A stretch of 64,000 nucleotides of DNA, from NCBI RefSeq assembly GCF_019931215.1, contig NZ_JAIOUB010000002.1, forward strand, positions 248,001 to 312,000, read 5' to 3'. Each line of letters starts with the position of its first letter. Within the stretch, counting starts at the first letter, position 1. Shown piece by piece: positions 16,424 through 23,423 of this stretch. The notes under the pieces were generated by a model. The model saw only the letters and a program-made list of their open reading frames with translations, had not been told where the DNA came from and did not search any database. The position numbers and the translations under genes are program-made. The stretch is from Alcanivorax limicola (lineage in GTDB: Bacteria; Pseudomonadota; Gammaproteobacteria; Pseudomonadales; Alcanivoracaceae).

Positions 16424-16789
16424 TTATCCTCGTCCATAGATTGAGGTGAAATCTATAGGGGGCGAGGTAACCGCCAGATATACGAACGCCTGGTCCTCGC
16501 CAACTTCCACTCCGTGGACATCGCCTTTTTCAAACCGCACCACCTCACCCGACCGGATAACCCGCGTTTCGCCATCGGCCAGAAGCAACGTGCCCTCCCC
16601 CGATGTGACGATCCATATCTGCTCGGATGCCTGATGAGCGTGGCGCGCCTGCCGGGCGCCGGGTGAAACAGTGACCTGTGTAATGGTGACTTGCTGTGAT
16701 CCCGAGTTGTGCGGTGACACCAGCTGCAATGAGGTGACGCCCGGATTCGAGAGGCTGCGAAAGTCCTTGTTTGTCAGAAACTCCAACAC
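16424..16789 (-). CDS. Cupin-domain protein
   Basis: 121 residues, a single small beta-barrel. The cupin motif 1 is ARHAHQASEQIWIVTSGEG, with two His and a Glu as likely metal ligands, and motif 2 is in KGDVHGVEVGED. It starts 12 bases after the NTF2-like gene, and DUF6624 follows after 6 bases, so the three form a probable operon. Single-domain cupins include sugar isomerases and small dioxygenases, so no reaction is assigned. Confidence 0.85.
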   Translation of the reverse strand: MLEFLTNKDFRSLSNPGVTSLQLVSPHNSGSQQVTITQVTVSPGARQARHAHQASEQIWIVTSGEGTLLLADGETRVIRSGEVVRFEKGDVHGVEVGEDQAFVYLAVTSPPIDFTSIYGRG

Positions 16790-16801
16790 GCTCTCCTTTT
16801 T

Positions 16802-17221
16802 CTACAGGAAGTCTCCCCACCCGCCCTGGATCATCGTCTGAAAACGCCACTCACCATCTTTCTTCAGCAGTACGTCCGCGTACTTCAAGGCGCCCTCATC
16901 GCTATCCTTATTCGGACGCCACTCAGTAAGTACGATGGCGACATTGGCATTGATCATATACGGCTTTCGCACGGTGTTGTACTGGATGTCATCCGGCGTA
17001 TTCTCCATGGCGCTTTTCATGGACGTGATAAAATCTTCCCGCGACCAGGTTCGCGTTACGCCATTTCCTGTAGAGTCGTCCGTGATCACATACATGGGGA
17101 ACAGGCCCCGATCCGCCATCTCTTCAAATTTGAAATATCTGGTCAGCTCGTCATACGCGACAAACCAATCGTCAATTTCTTTCTTGCTTTCACTCGTTGG
17201 TTCAAACATCGCCAGCTTCAT
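16802..17221 (-). CDS. NTF2-like (SnoaL/DUF4440-type) protein
   Basis: 139 residues. The shape is that of the NTF2-like cone fold: an N-terminal helix (EIDDWFVAYDELTRYFKFEEM), then strands with VTRTWSREDFITSMK, ANVAIVLTEWR and the end LLKKDGEWRFQTMIQGGW. Family members are isomerases, cyclases or binding proteins. The gene is visibly more AT-rich than its neighbours, which suggests acquisition. AAGGAGCTTCA precedes the start. It heads a likely operon with the cupin and DUF6624 genes. Confidence 0.7.
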   Translation of the reverse strand: MKLAMFEPTSESKKEIDDWFVAYDELTRYFKFEEMADRGLFPMYVITDDSTGNGVTRTWSREDFITSMKSAMENTPDDIQYNTVRKPYMINANVAIVLTEWRPNKDSDEGALKYADVLLKKDGEWRFQTMIQGGWGDFL

Positions 17222-17417
17222 TGAAGCTCCTTTTTCACGCTATGATCCGCGTTCATATTTTGATAAGGGCTTTATCTGTGACGAGAGAAAAACATGCAAA
17301 TTCTCTCTCCGGAGAACTTACACTCCCGAGCATCACCCTTCCATAACATTATCACTTCGCTTCACGGAAATAAGGTGGCGCTTCGGTTTGAGGTTCGGCG
17401 AGACACCGGCGCCACGG

Positions 17418-18332
17418 TTACGGCAACGGAATAAATTCCTCTTCGTCGCCAGCCACCAACGGGAAACGTCGCTCGCGCCAGTCCTCCCTGGCCTGCGCGA
17501 TGCGCTCACGGCGACTGGAAACAAAATTCCAGTCGATAAAACGGTCGCCCACTGGCGCACCGCCAATCAGTGCAATACGCGCATCCGTATTGGCAGTAAT
17601 GCGAATTCCCGACTGTTCGGCAAAGACCGTCATCGACCATTCCGGCAACGTGGTTGCCTCCGTCTGCAAGCTGCCGCTGGCCACGTAAACGGCCCGTTCT
17701 GGCGCATCCGGCAACAGCAGGCTCTGCCCCGCACGCAGATGGGCTTCGAAATAAAGCGTCTCCGAAAACACCTCGACCGGCGAGGTGACGCCGTATGCGC
17801 TGCCCATGATGACGCGTACCGTCACACCGTCGACATCCACTTGCGGTATGTCGTTACCGGGATGGTGGTAGAACGCCGGTGCTGTTTCCTCGTGCTCAGC
17901 CGGGAGCGCCAGCCACAGCTGCAGGCCGTTCAGGCGGTGATCGACAGCGGTCACTTCCGGGCGCTCACGCTCCGAATGTACGATACCGCGGCCAGCCACC
18001 ATCAGATTAACGTCACCCGGGCGAATCGCCTGCAAACTGCCGACCGAATCCCGGTGCAGGATTTCGCCGTCAAACAGGTAGGTGACGGTCGCGATACCAA
18101 TATGAGGATGCGGGCGAACATTGATGCCACTGCCGGCAGGAAAATGTGCCGGGCCCATGTGATCAAAGAAGATCCACGGCCCCACCATGCGACGTTTTGC
18201 TGTTGGCAGCAGGCGCCGCACAGAGAAGCCACCAAGATCCGTCTCTTTTGGCGTCAGGATCAGCTGTACCGCGCCACAGGGCGCGGCAAGGCTGTCACAG
18301 TGCTGCTCAACATGGTCAAGAACATTGCTCAT
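17418..18332 (-). CDS. Pirin-family protein (first of two in the window)
   Basis: 304 residues, a bicupin of the pirin family. The N-terminal metal site shows as NVRPHPHIGIATVTYL, then EILHRD, and VAGRGIVHSERE. Some bacterial pirins act as quercetin 2,3-dioxygenases and others as redox or regulatory proteins. The C-terminal half (pirin_C) ends in LPLP after QAREDWRERRFP. A DoxX gene lies 44 bases upstream on the same strand and a GST gene beyond it, a combination common in quinone and thiol-stress loci. A 196-base gap separates its stop from the NTF2-like gene. Confidence 0.87.
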   Translation of the reverse strand: MSNVLDHVEQHCDSLAAPCGAVQLILTPKETDLGGFSVRRLLPTAKRRMVGPWIFFDHMGPAHFPAGSGINVRPHPHIGIATVTYLFDGEILHRDSVGSLQAIRPGDVNLMVAGRGIVHSERERPEVTAVDHRLNGLQLWLALPAEHEETAPAFYHHPGNDIPQVDVDGVTVRVIMGSAYGVTSPVEVFSETLYFEAHLRAGQSLLLPDAPERAVYVASGSLQTEATTLPEWSMTVFAEQSGIRITANTDARIALIGGAPVGDRFIDWNFVSSRRERIAQAREDWRERRFPLVAGDEEEFIPLP

Positions 18333-18376
18333 CGCGCACCCCCTTTTCGGATCGGTTTCAGAACCTCAGCCTGCCA

Positions 18377-18829
18377 TCAGGCACCTGCAAGACGCTGACC
18401 GATCAGCCGGTCAACCGAAGCTCGGCCGCCACCGCTAATGAACAGTGCCACCGAGATGGCAAGCAACGCCAGGCCGAACTCATAGCCATTGTTGCTCATA
18501 AAGAGGCCGTTGCCGATGTGTACCGCGAAAATCGCCACCAGCATGGTGAAGGCCAGCACTGCCGCCGCCGGACGAGTCAGCAATCCCAACAGGAGGGCGA
18601 TACCGCCGAAGAACTCGGCACTGCCTGCTGCCAGGGCCATCAGGTAGCCCGGCTGCAGGCCGATGGAGGCCATCCACTGCCCGGTGCCTTCCAATCCGTG
18701 GCCACCAAAACTGCCAAACAGCTTCTGTGCGCCATGGGCGATAAAGATGATGCCGGTCGGGATGCGCAGTGCCAGGCTGGCGAGGCTGGCGTCCGTGCCG
18801 ACAACGCGATTGATCAGGGCAGTATTCAT
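18377..18829 (-). CDS. DoxX-family membrane protein
   Basis: 150 residues from the ATG at 18829 (MNTALINRVVG); upstream in-frame starts lack a ribosome site. Four membrane helices are visible: LALRIPTGIIFIAHGAQKL, YLMALAAGSAEFFGGIAL, PAAAVLAFTMLVAIFAVH and FGLALLAISVALFIS. The HGAQKLFGSFGGHG loop is typical of the DoxX/YphA group. Relatives are linked to quinone or thiosulfate redox chemistry, but this subgroup has no fixed role. It is co-directional with the pirin gene 44 bases downstream. Confidence 0.87.
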   Translation of the reverse strand: MNTALINRVVGTDASLASLALRIPTGIIFIAHGAQKLFGSFGGHGLEGTGQWMASIGLQPGYLMALAAGSAEFFGGIALLLGLLTRPAAAVLAFTMLVAIFAVHIGNGLFMSNNGYEFGLALLAISVALFISGGGRASVDRLIGQRLAGA

Positions 18830-18946
18830 GGTCAGGTCTCCATCTGTGTGTAAACAAGGGATGACCATTGTGCGGGCCCATTGATTCGATATAAACGGGG
18901 AAAATTAGCGCCAATCCATCTAATTTATTGCTTGATTGGCGATCGA

Positions 18947-19588
18947 TCACGCATCGGCTGCGGCATAGAAAGCCATCTGATCTGCGTGCGCTTTCAAAAA
19001 CGCCGGGCGCGCAGTCGCTCGCGCAATATAGTCACGGCTCGCTGCATGCTGCTCAAGGCCGTTGAATCTATCGACAAGGCGCAAAGCATCAGACATGACA
19101 ATATCAGCCACCGAGAAGGCATCGGCCAACCATTCGCGCCCTGCGAGCACTTGCTCCATATGGTGGAGACGGCTCGCCAGGAAGGCATCCAGGGTTTTGC
19201 GCCCGGGCGTCTTTTGGGTATCGTCTGAAAACATGAAAAGGGACCAGGGCACCGTTGCCATTTCGACAGAATTAAGCCCGGCAAAAAGCCATTCGATGAC
19301 TTTATAGCGGCCCATCGCATCCTGCGGCATCAGAACGCCACTTTGCTCAGCCAGATACAGCAGTGCTGCACCGCTCTCAAAGATGGACGTGTCACCATGG
19401 GTCAACCACGGCACCTGGCCAAAAGGCTGCCTGGCAAAATGCGCATCACTTCGGCTCGTGAATGACGTGCTCTCCACACGATAAGGCAGCCCCGCCTCCT
19501 CCATTGCCCAGCGCAAGCGTATGTCTCGCACATACCCACGGGGCGTCTCGGGCACCCAATCGAATGTGGTAATGATAAACTCGGACAC
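18947..19588 (-). CDS. Glutathione S-transferase family protein
   Basis: 213 residues. The thioredoxin-like N-domain contains the glutathione-site Pro-containing FGQVPWLTHGD and the ESGAALLYLAEQ motif. The helical C-domain has the conserved SVADIVMSDALRLVDRF capping motif. It would conjugate or reduce electrophiles with glutathione in the cytoplasm. The N-terminus VPETPRGYVRDIRLRWAMEEAG carries Arg-rich residues instead of a clear catalytic Cys or Ser, so the chemistry is open. It precedes DoxX and pirin on the same strand, with a 117-base gap. Confidence 0.87.
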   Translation of the reverse strand: MSEFIITTFDWVPETPRGYVRDIRLRWAMEEAGLPYRVESTSFTSRSDAHFARQPFGQVPWLTHGDTSIFESGAALLYLAEQSGVLMPQDAMGRYKVIEWLFAGLNSVEMATVPWSLFMFSDDTQKTPGRKTLDAFLASRLHHMEQVLAGREWLADAFSVADIVMSDALRLVDRFNGLEQHAASRDYIARATARPAFLKAHADQMAFYAAADA

Positions 19589-19612
19589 ACTGCCTCTCCT
19601 TACCTTTGTACG

Positions 19613-20005
19613 TTACTTCAGCCTCTCCAAACGGCCTTTCCGACTCGCAATATTCCTGTAGTCCCATTGAATCTCTCTGGACTTTCTGAGCCAGCGCCGC
19701 AAATCATTCCTCTCTATTTCCAGGGCCTCATTGAAGAAAACGGATGCATCCTTGAATTTTCTTCCCACCACATTCAATCCCGCTTCTTCAAAATCTGCCC
19801 CGCTCCAGAACATCAGCCTTATACCCGGCTTCTGTCTGCTATAGCCAACAGTCGGGTTCCCATCCAGAAACCAGACAGGGTGAGCATGCCATATCCTGCT
19901 TTCAGCTTCTGGAAGGTTGCTATCTATTTCCTCTGCCAGCACGTCGCATACTGCCTTGAGGTTCGCTCCCTGGTTTTCGTTGTACTTCACAATCTCCGGA
20001 TGCAT
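19613..20005 (-). CDS. DUF1801-family protein (YdhG-like)
   Basis: 130 residues. The pattern EAESRIWHAHPVWFLDGNPTVGY and GIRLMFWSGADFEEAGL is that of DUF1801, a small fold similar to frataxin-like iron-binding and YdhG proteins of unknown role. It has no signal peptide. Its C-terminus is rich in Arg and Lys, which could bind nucleic acid. It lies 24 bases before the GST gene on the same strand and is more AT-rich than the core genes around it. Confidence 0.72.
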   Translation of the reverse strand: MHPEIVKYNENQGANLKAVCDVLAEEIDSNLPEAESRIWHAHPVWFLDGNPTVGYSRQKPGIRLMFWSGADFEEAGLNVVGRKFKDASVFFNEALEIERNDLRRWLRKSREIQWDYRNIASRKGRLERLK

Positions 20006-20083
20006 TTTGATGCCTCCTTTTGCCTATCACCTCGAGCCAGACACCCCAACACGCTCCCTGCTACCACCGCCCGCGGCACTCAA

Positions 20084-20806
20084 TTACAGGACGCGCACAT
20101 CCTGCACATCCTGCAAAAGTACCGAAAGCGCGTCAGGCCTGGACAGCATGGGCCAATGGCCGCCCTCGATTTCCTTGAAGTGCCAACTATCGTTGCCGCG
20201 CAACGCTTCGACAAGGTCCGCCTCTCCTGATGTACTGAGCCAGCCTCTTGACGAGACAAAGGTCGCACTGAGCTCACTCAGCGGGGCAGCCATCTCAGCG
20301 GGATCAGTGACGGTGCTTCCCGGGTGGCTCTGCTGCTTTGAGGCCAACAGATTGACCTGTTCTTCTGTCAGGTGAGGTTGGTGCCTGAGCTCTTCCAGGG
20401 TTGGCGCGGGCCACAGGCCCCCGTTCTCGCTGATGGCCTGTTTTTCATACGCCACGTCGAGTCCCGACACCTCGAGCAGGGACGCGCCGTGCACCGGCAA
20501 GAAGGCCTCGACGAAAACGCCATGACGCACGCGTTGCGGGCATTTGACGGCCACCTGGCCAACAACCAGGCCGGAGTAGCTGTGGCCCACCAGCACGACA
20601 TCCTGCAGTGCGCGGGACGCAAGGTAGTCCATTACGGCGCCAACATGCGTGCTCAACCGAATCGCGCGTTTATCACCACCCTCGCCATCACCCAGGCCAG
20701 GAAGCGTGAGTTGATGTACGGTATGCCCGGACTCACGCAGTCTGTCGGCAACATCGTCCCAGGCCCAACTGCCTGCCCATGCGCCGGGCACCAGTACGTA
20801 AATCAT
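20084..20806 (-). CDS. Alpha/beta-fold hydrolase
   Basis: 240 residues. The oxyanion region YVLVPGAWAGSWAWDDVADRL and the nucleophile elbow GHSYSG (about residue 75) are clear. A late His in EGGHWPMLSRPDAL supplies the triad base, with an acid before it (SGEADLVEAL region). The group resembles small esterases and methyl-salicylate-esterase-like hydrolases. Its ATG overlaps the stop of the RibD-like gene by 4 bases, so the two are translationally coupled. Confidence 0.87.
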   Translation of the reverse strand: MIYVLVPGAWAGSWAWDDVADRLRESGHTVHQLTLPGLGDGEGGDKRAIRLSTHVGAVMDYLASRALQDVVLVGHSYSGLVVGQVAVKCPQRVRHGVFVEAFLPVHGASLLEVSGLDVAYEKQAISENGGLWPAPTLEELRHQPHLTEEQVNLLASKQQSHPGSTVTDPAEMAAPLSELSATFVSSRGWLSTSGEADLVEALRGNDSWHFKEIEGGHWPMLSRPDALSVLLQDVQDVRVL

Positions 20807-21372
20807 TGCGCGCTCCTCTTCTCGATAACGCTGTATGTCAGCAGGACCACACCTGAAGGAAAGGGTCTTGCCTCGACGAGTGCCAGATCGACCCGCTCGT
20901 GCAAACCGGCATAGGCCTGCGGGCCTTCGGTGCCAATGATCGGCTGAGACAGCAGATGCACTTCGTTGATCAGCGCAGCATTCATCATTGCGCTGGCCAG
21001 GCCGGGGCTGCCGAAGAGCACGGCTGATCCCGCTATGGTGCGCAGTGTGTTCGCGAGCAGGGTGAGATCCGGGCCGGGCAGGTGCACCGTATTCTCCCAG
21101 GCCGTCTCTACAGGTTTTGCGGACACCACGTATTTCGGCGTGCGCGCAAAGGCCCGCGCCAGCGCGACGGTATTGGCTGGCAGGTCCTGTCTGTTTACTG
21201 CGGCGGGCCAGAATGCGTCGAACAGGGCAAAGGTGTGTGCGCCAAGGATCAGGGCGTCAGCGGCAGTGACCAGGTCGATCGCGTACTGGTGATGGGCATC
21301 GTCAACGAGACTCTCCAGGTGGTGGCAGCGGCCACTCAGGGTTGCGTTGATGGAGTGAATCACATGGGCCAT
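20803..21372 (-). CDS. RibD C-terminal (dihydrofolate-reductase-like) protein
   Basis: 189 residues of the RibD_C/YwjB group. Visible features are MAHVIHSINATLSG, DALILGAHTFALFDAFWP, KYVVSAKPVET, AVLFGSPGLASAMMNAALINEVHLL and the C-terminal SGVVLLTYSV. These proteins are NADPH-dependent reductases by fold; few have known substrates. It overlaps the hydrolase gene by 4 bases and is probably the first gene of that pair. The upstream gap faces yebG divergently. Confidence 0.83.
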   Translation of the reverse strand: MAHVIHSINATLSGRCHHLESLVDDAHHQYAIDLVTAADALILGAHTFALFDAFWPAAVNRQDLPANTVALARAFARTPKYVVSAKPVETAWENTVHLPGPDLTLLANTLRTIAGSAVLFGSPGLASAMMNAALINEVHLLSQPIIGTEGPQAYAGLHERVDLALVEARPFPSGVVLLTYSVIEKRSAQ

Positions 21373-21474
21373 ATCGGATCTCCCGGGGGTTCAACAAGGC
21401 CTGTCGTTCAGGCGATGCAGATTTCGACACGAATGGCCTGTTCAAAAGCCGGGCATTGGTCTATTCTTTCGGCA

Positions 21475-21490
21475 CTGTCCATATGGACAG
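21475..21490. promoter_or_regulatory. LexA (SOS) box upstream of yebG
   Basis: CTGTCCATATGGACAG is a perfect 16-bp palindrome and fits the gammaproteobacterial LexA consensus CTGT-N8-ACAG exactly. It ends 31 bases before the yebG start. yebG is LexA-controlled in E. coli, so repression here and induction by DNA damage are expected. Confidence 0.9.
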
Positions 21491-21521
21491 CCCTTTCAGC
21501 AACAAGGCGCAGAGGTAATGC

Positions 21522-21782
21522 ATGGCCGTCGAAGTGGTATATCGCAGCAGCCGGGATCTGGAGCAACTATTCATGGATAAAGCCGAAGCCGACCGCCATG
21601 ACAAGATGCTGGAGTTGGCAGAGATGCTGACCAGTGTGCTGCAAAAGGCAGAGCCGTCTCTGAGTGAGCAGCAGGGGGAGAATCTGGGGATTTTCATGGC
21701 GCGGCACCGGGCCATCTTCGCCAAGGCCTTCAAGAGCCAGGCAGATGCGCTGAGCGAACTGGATTCGCCCAGCGCAGAGTGA
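21522..21782 (+). CDS. yebG: YebG-family SOS-inducible protein
   Basis: 86 residues. It begins MAVEVVYRSSRDLEQLFMDKAEADRHDKMLELAEML, closely following the E. coli YebG pattern (MAVEVKY, then KKEADAYDKMLDTADLL). YebG is a small DNA-damage-inducible protein of unknown biochemical role. The perfect LexA box 31 bases upstream supports the call. It is convergent with the cytochrome b561 gene, which ends 7 bases beyond its stop. Confidence 0.9.
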   Translation: MAVEVVYRSSRDLEQLFMDKAEADRHDKMLELAEMLTSVLQKAEPSLSEQQGENLGIFMARHRAIFAKAFKSQADALSELDSPSAE

Positions 21783-21789
21783 GCCGCCG

Positions 21790-22329
21790 TTACTTGATCA
21801 TCCGCGTCAGGGTTTCGTCCTTGTCGAAGATGTGGTGCCAGAGGCTGCCGCCGATGTGCACCAGAATCAGTACGAAAATCAGTGGTGCCGCGATGTTGGT
21901 GTGGGCGTTGTAGATCAGGCTGGACAGGTCCTTGTTTTCGGCCAGCAGCACCGGAATGACAAACAGCCCGAACACGCTGACTTCGCGCTGGCCAAACTGT
22001 GACATGAGCAGGCCGGCAACCGGCATGCCGATGACCAGCAACACAAGCCCCCAGTGCACAACGCGAGACAACTGGGCCTGCCACAGGGCGCCGTACTGCA
22101 GCGGGCGACCGGTCCAGGGACGCAGGACAAGCCAGATGCCCATCAGCAACATGGCGGTCAGCCCGAAGCTGCGGTGCAACATCATCCACCAGGTGCGTTC
22201 GTCGGCGCCGCGCTCGTAAGTGCCGGCGACATTCACCGCAATAAACGTCATCAGAACGGCCAGAAACAGGCTCCAGTGGAGCAGTTTATTCAGGCTGCCC
22301 CATTGTGTATCCGTGCTGCGCAAACCCAT
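21790..22329 (-). CDS. Cytochrome b561
   Basis: 179 residues with four membrane helices. Candidate haem-ligating His residues are in LNKLLHWSLFL, MMLHRSFGL, RVVHWGLVLL and YNAHTNIAAPL, with a final VHIGGSLWHHIF. The family moves electrons from quinol across the inner membrane, and some members oxidise superoxide. It is a single gene convergent with yebG; the acyltransferase gene on the same strand lies 83 bases beyond its start. Confidence 0.92.
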   Translation of the reverse strand: MGLRSTDTQWGSLNKLLHWSLFLAVLMTFIAVNVAGTYERGADERTWWMMLHRSFGLTAMLLMGIWLVLRPWTGRPLQYGALWQAQLSRVVHWGLVLLVIGMPVAGLLMSQFGQREVSVFGLFVIPVLLAENKDLSSLIYNAHTNIAAPLIFVLILVHIGGSLWHHIFDKDETLTRMIK

Positions 22330-22393
22330 GGCGTACTCCCCTTACAGTGCTTTCCAAACGTGCTATTCACTGGATTGTTATTGATCCGGCAAC

Positions 22394-22421
22394 GTCTGTC
22401 ACGACAGGTCTGTCACGACAG
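22394..22421. repeat. 14-bp perfect tandem repeat
   Basis: GTCTGTCACGACAG occurs twice in direct succession (22394-22407 and 22408-22421). Each unit contains the short palindrome CTGTC-AC-GACAG. The second copy encodes the last codons and stop of the acyltransferase gene. Slippage is the likely origin. It does not have LexA-box spacing. Confidence 0.9.
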
Positions 22422-23396
22422 GTCGCTCAGCCGCAGGCCGCGGCCTTCGCGGCGCGCCTTTCGCAAATAAGGTACCACATCTGTCTTGTAGATCCGCTGC
22501 TTGCCGGAGCCCATATACCGCAGGCGTTTGTAGACCCAGTGGTACTGCGTCGGGTAGCGGCTGATCAGGGTGGCGAGGCTGCCGTTGATGGCAGTCAGGC
22601 AGGTGCTTTCGTCTTCACTGTAGCAGTCTGCCGGGGCCGGATCGATGTAGACCTCGATGTCGTGGGGGCCGGTCTTGCGGTGGCAACCGACGAAGAAGAT
22701 GTGCGGCTGGTAGCGCTTGATCAGCTTGTGCGGCAGGTTGGAGGTGCGCACAGGGTAGCCGAATAGCGGCACGATGGGATTGTTGCGCCCTTTGGGCGTG
22801 TGATCGGACAGGATGGCCACGGCTTCACCCCGACCCATGGCGCTGACGGCAGCCTTGATACCGCGAGCGTCGGCGGTCACCAGCGTGCTGCCGGTGCTTT
22901 CGCGGGCACGGGTGACGATGTCGGTCAGCGCCTGGCTTTTGCCTTTCTGATAAAACACCTGCATGGGGCCTTCCGGGCCCAGCAACAGGTTGGGCAGTTC
23001 CCAGCTCGACTGGTGCAGGGTCAGCAGCAGCACCGGGCGGTCGCTGGCGTAAGCCGCCCGCAGCGCCTCCATGCCCCGCACGGAGGTAATGCGCGCGAGG
23101 CTTTGCTCCGGCGGGCGTACCCAGACGTGGGCAAACTCAGCCAGGGTGCGACCGGTTTCGGTCACCGCCTGGCGCGCGCGCCGGGCAGCCTGTTGATAGC
23201 TGAGCTCTGGATAGCAGAGCATGATATTGACCAGCGACACGCGGTAGGCGCTGGTCATGCGCAGCGGCAGCCAGGTCATCAACCAGGCGACTGCGCCGCC
23301 CAGGCCGGTGGCGATGCTCAGCGGTAATCGGCTCAACAGCCAGAGGCCTGCGAGAATGAAATATTCTTCCGCGCTGGCGGGGCGCTTGTCTGCCAT
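22413..23396 (-). CDS. LpxL/HtrB-family lysophospholipid or lipid A acyltransferase
   Basis: 327 residues. An N-terminal hydrophobic helix (LAGLWLLSRLPLSIATGLGG) anchors it to the inner membrane. The catalytic HX4E motif is HQSSWE (about residue 128), followed by FYQKGKSQAL and the conserved ILSDHTPKGRNNPIVPLFGYP segment. The family transfers acyl groups onto lipid A or related lipids. Nothing in context fixes which acceptor it uses. The same-strand UlaG-type hydrolase gene ends 27 bases upstream, so the two may form the tail of the chp operon. Confidence 0.87.
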   Translation of the reverse strand: MADKRPASAEEYFILAGLWLLSRLPLSIATGLGGAVAWLMTWLPLRMTSAYRVSLVNIMLCYPELSYQQAARRARQAVTETGRTLAEFAHVWVRPPEQSLARITSVRGMEALRAAYASDRPVLLLTLHQSSWELPNLLLGPEGPMQVFYQKGKSQALTDIVTRARESTGSTLVTADARGIKAAVSAMGRGEAVAILSDHTPKGRNNPIVPLFGYPVRTSNLPHKLIKRYQPHIFFVGCHRKTGPHDIEVYIDPAPADCYSEDESTCLTAINGSLATLISRYPTQYHWVYKRLRYMGSGKQRIYKTDVVPYLRKARREGRGLRLSDLS

Positions 23397-23423
23397 TGAA
23401 TCTGTTCCTGCGTAGTCAGAGAG

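Noticed and set aside
15145-21372. Chromosomal integron cassette array
   Set aside because: The uniform strand and mixed families suggest it, but no integrase gene and no attC-like GTTRRRY cores with paired arms were found between the genes.
22394-22421. LexA box in the CTGTCACGACAG repeats
   Set aside because: CTGT and ACAG are only 4 bases apart in each copy and much farther apart between copies, not the required 8.
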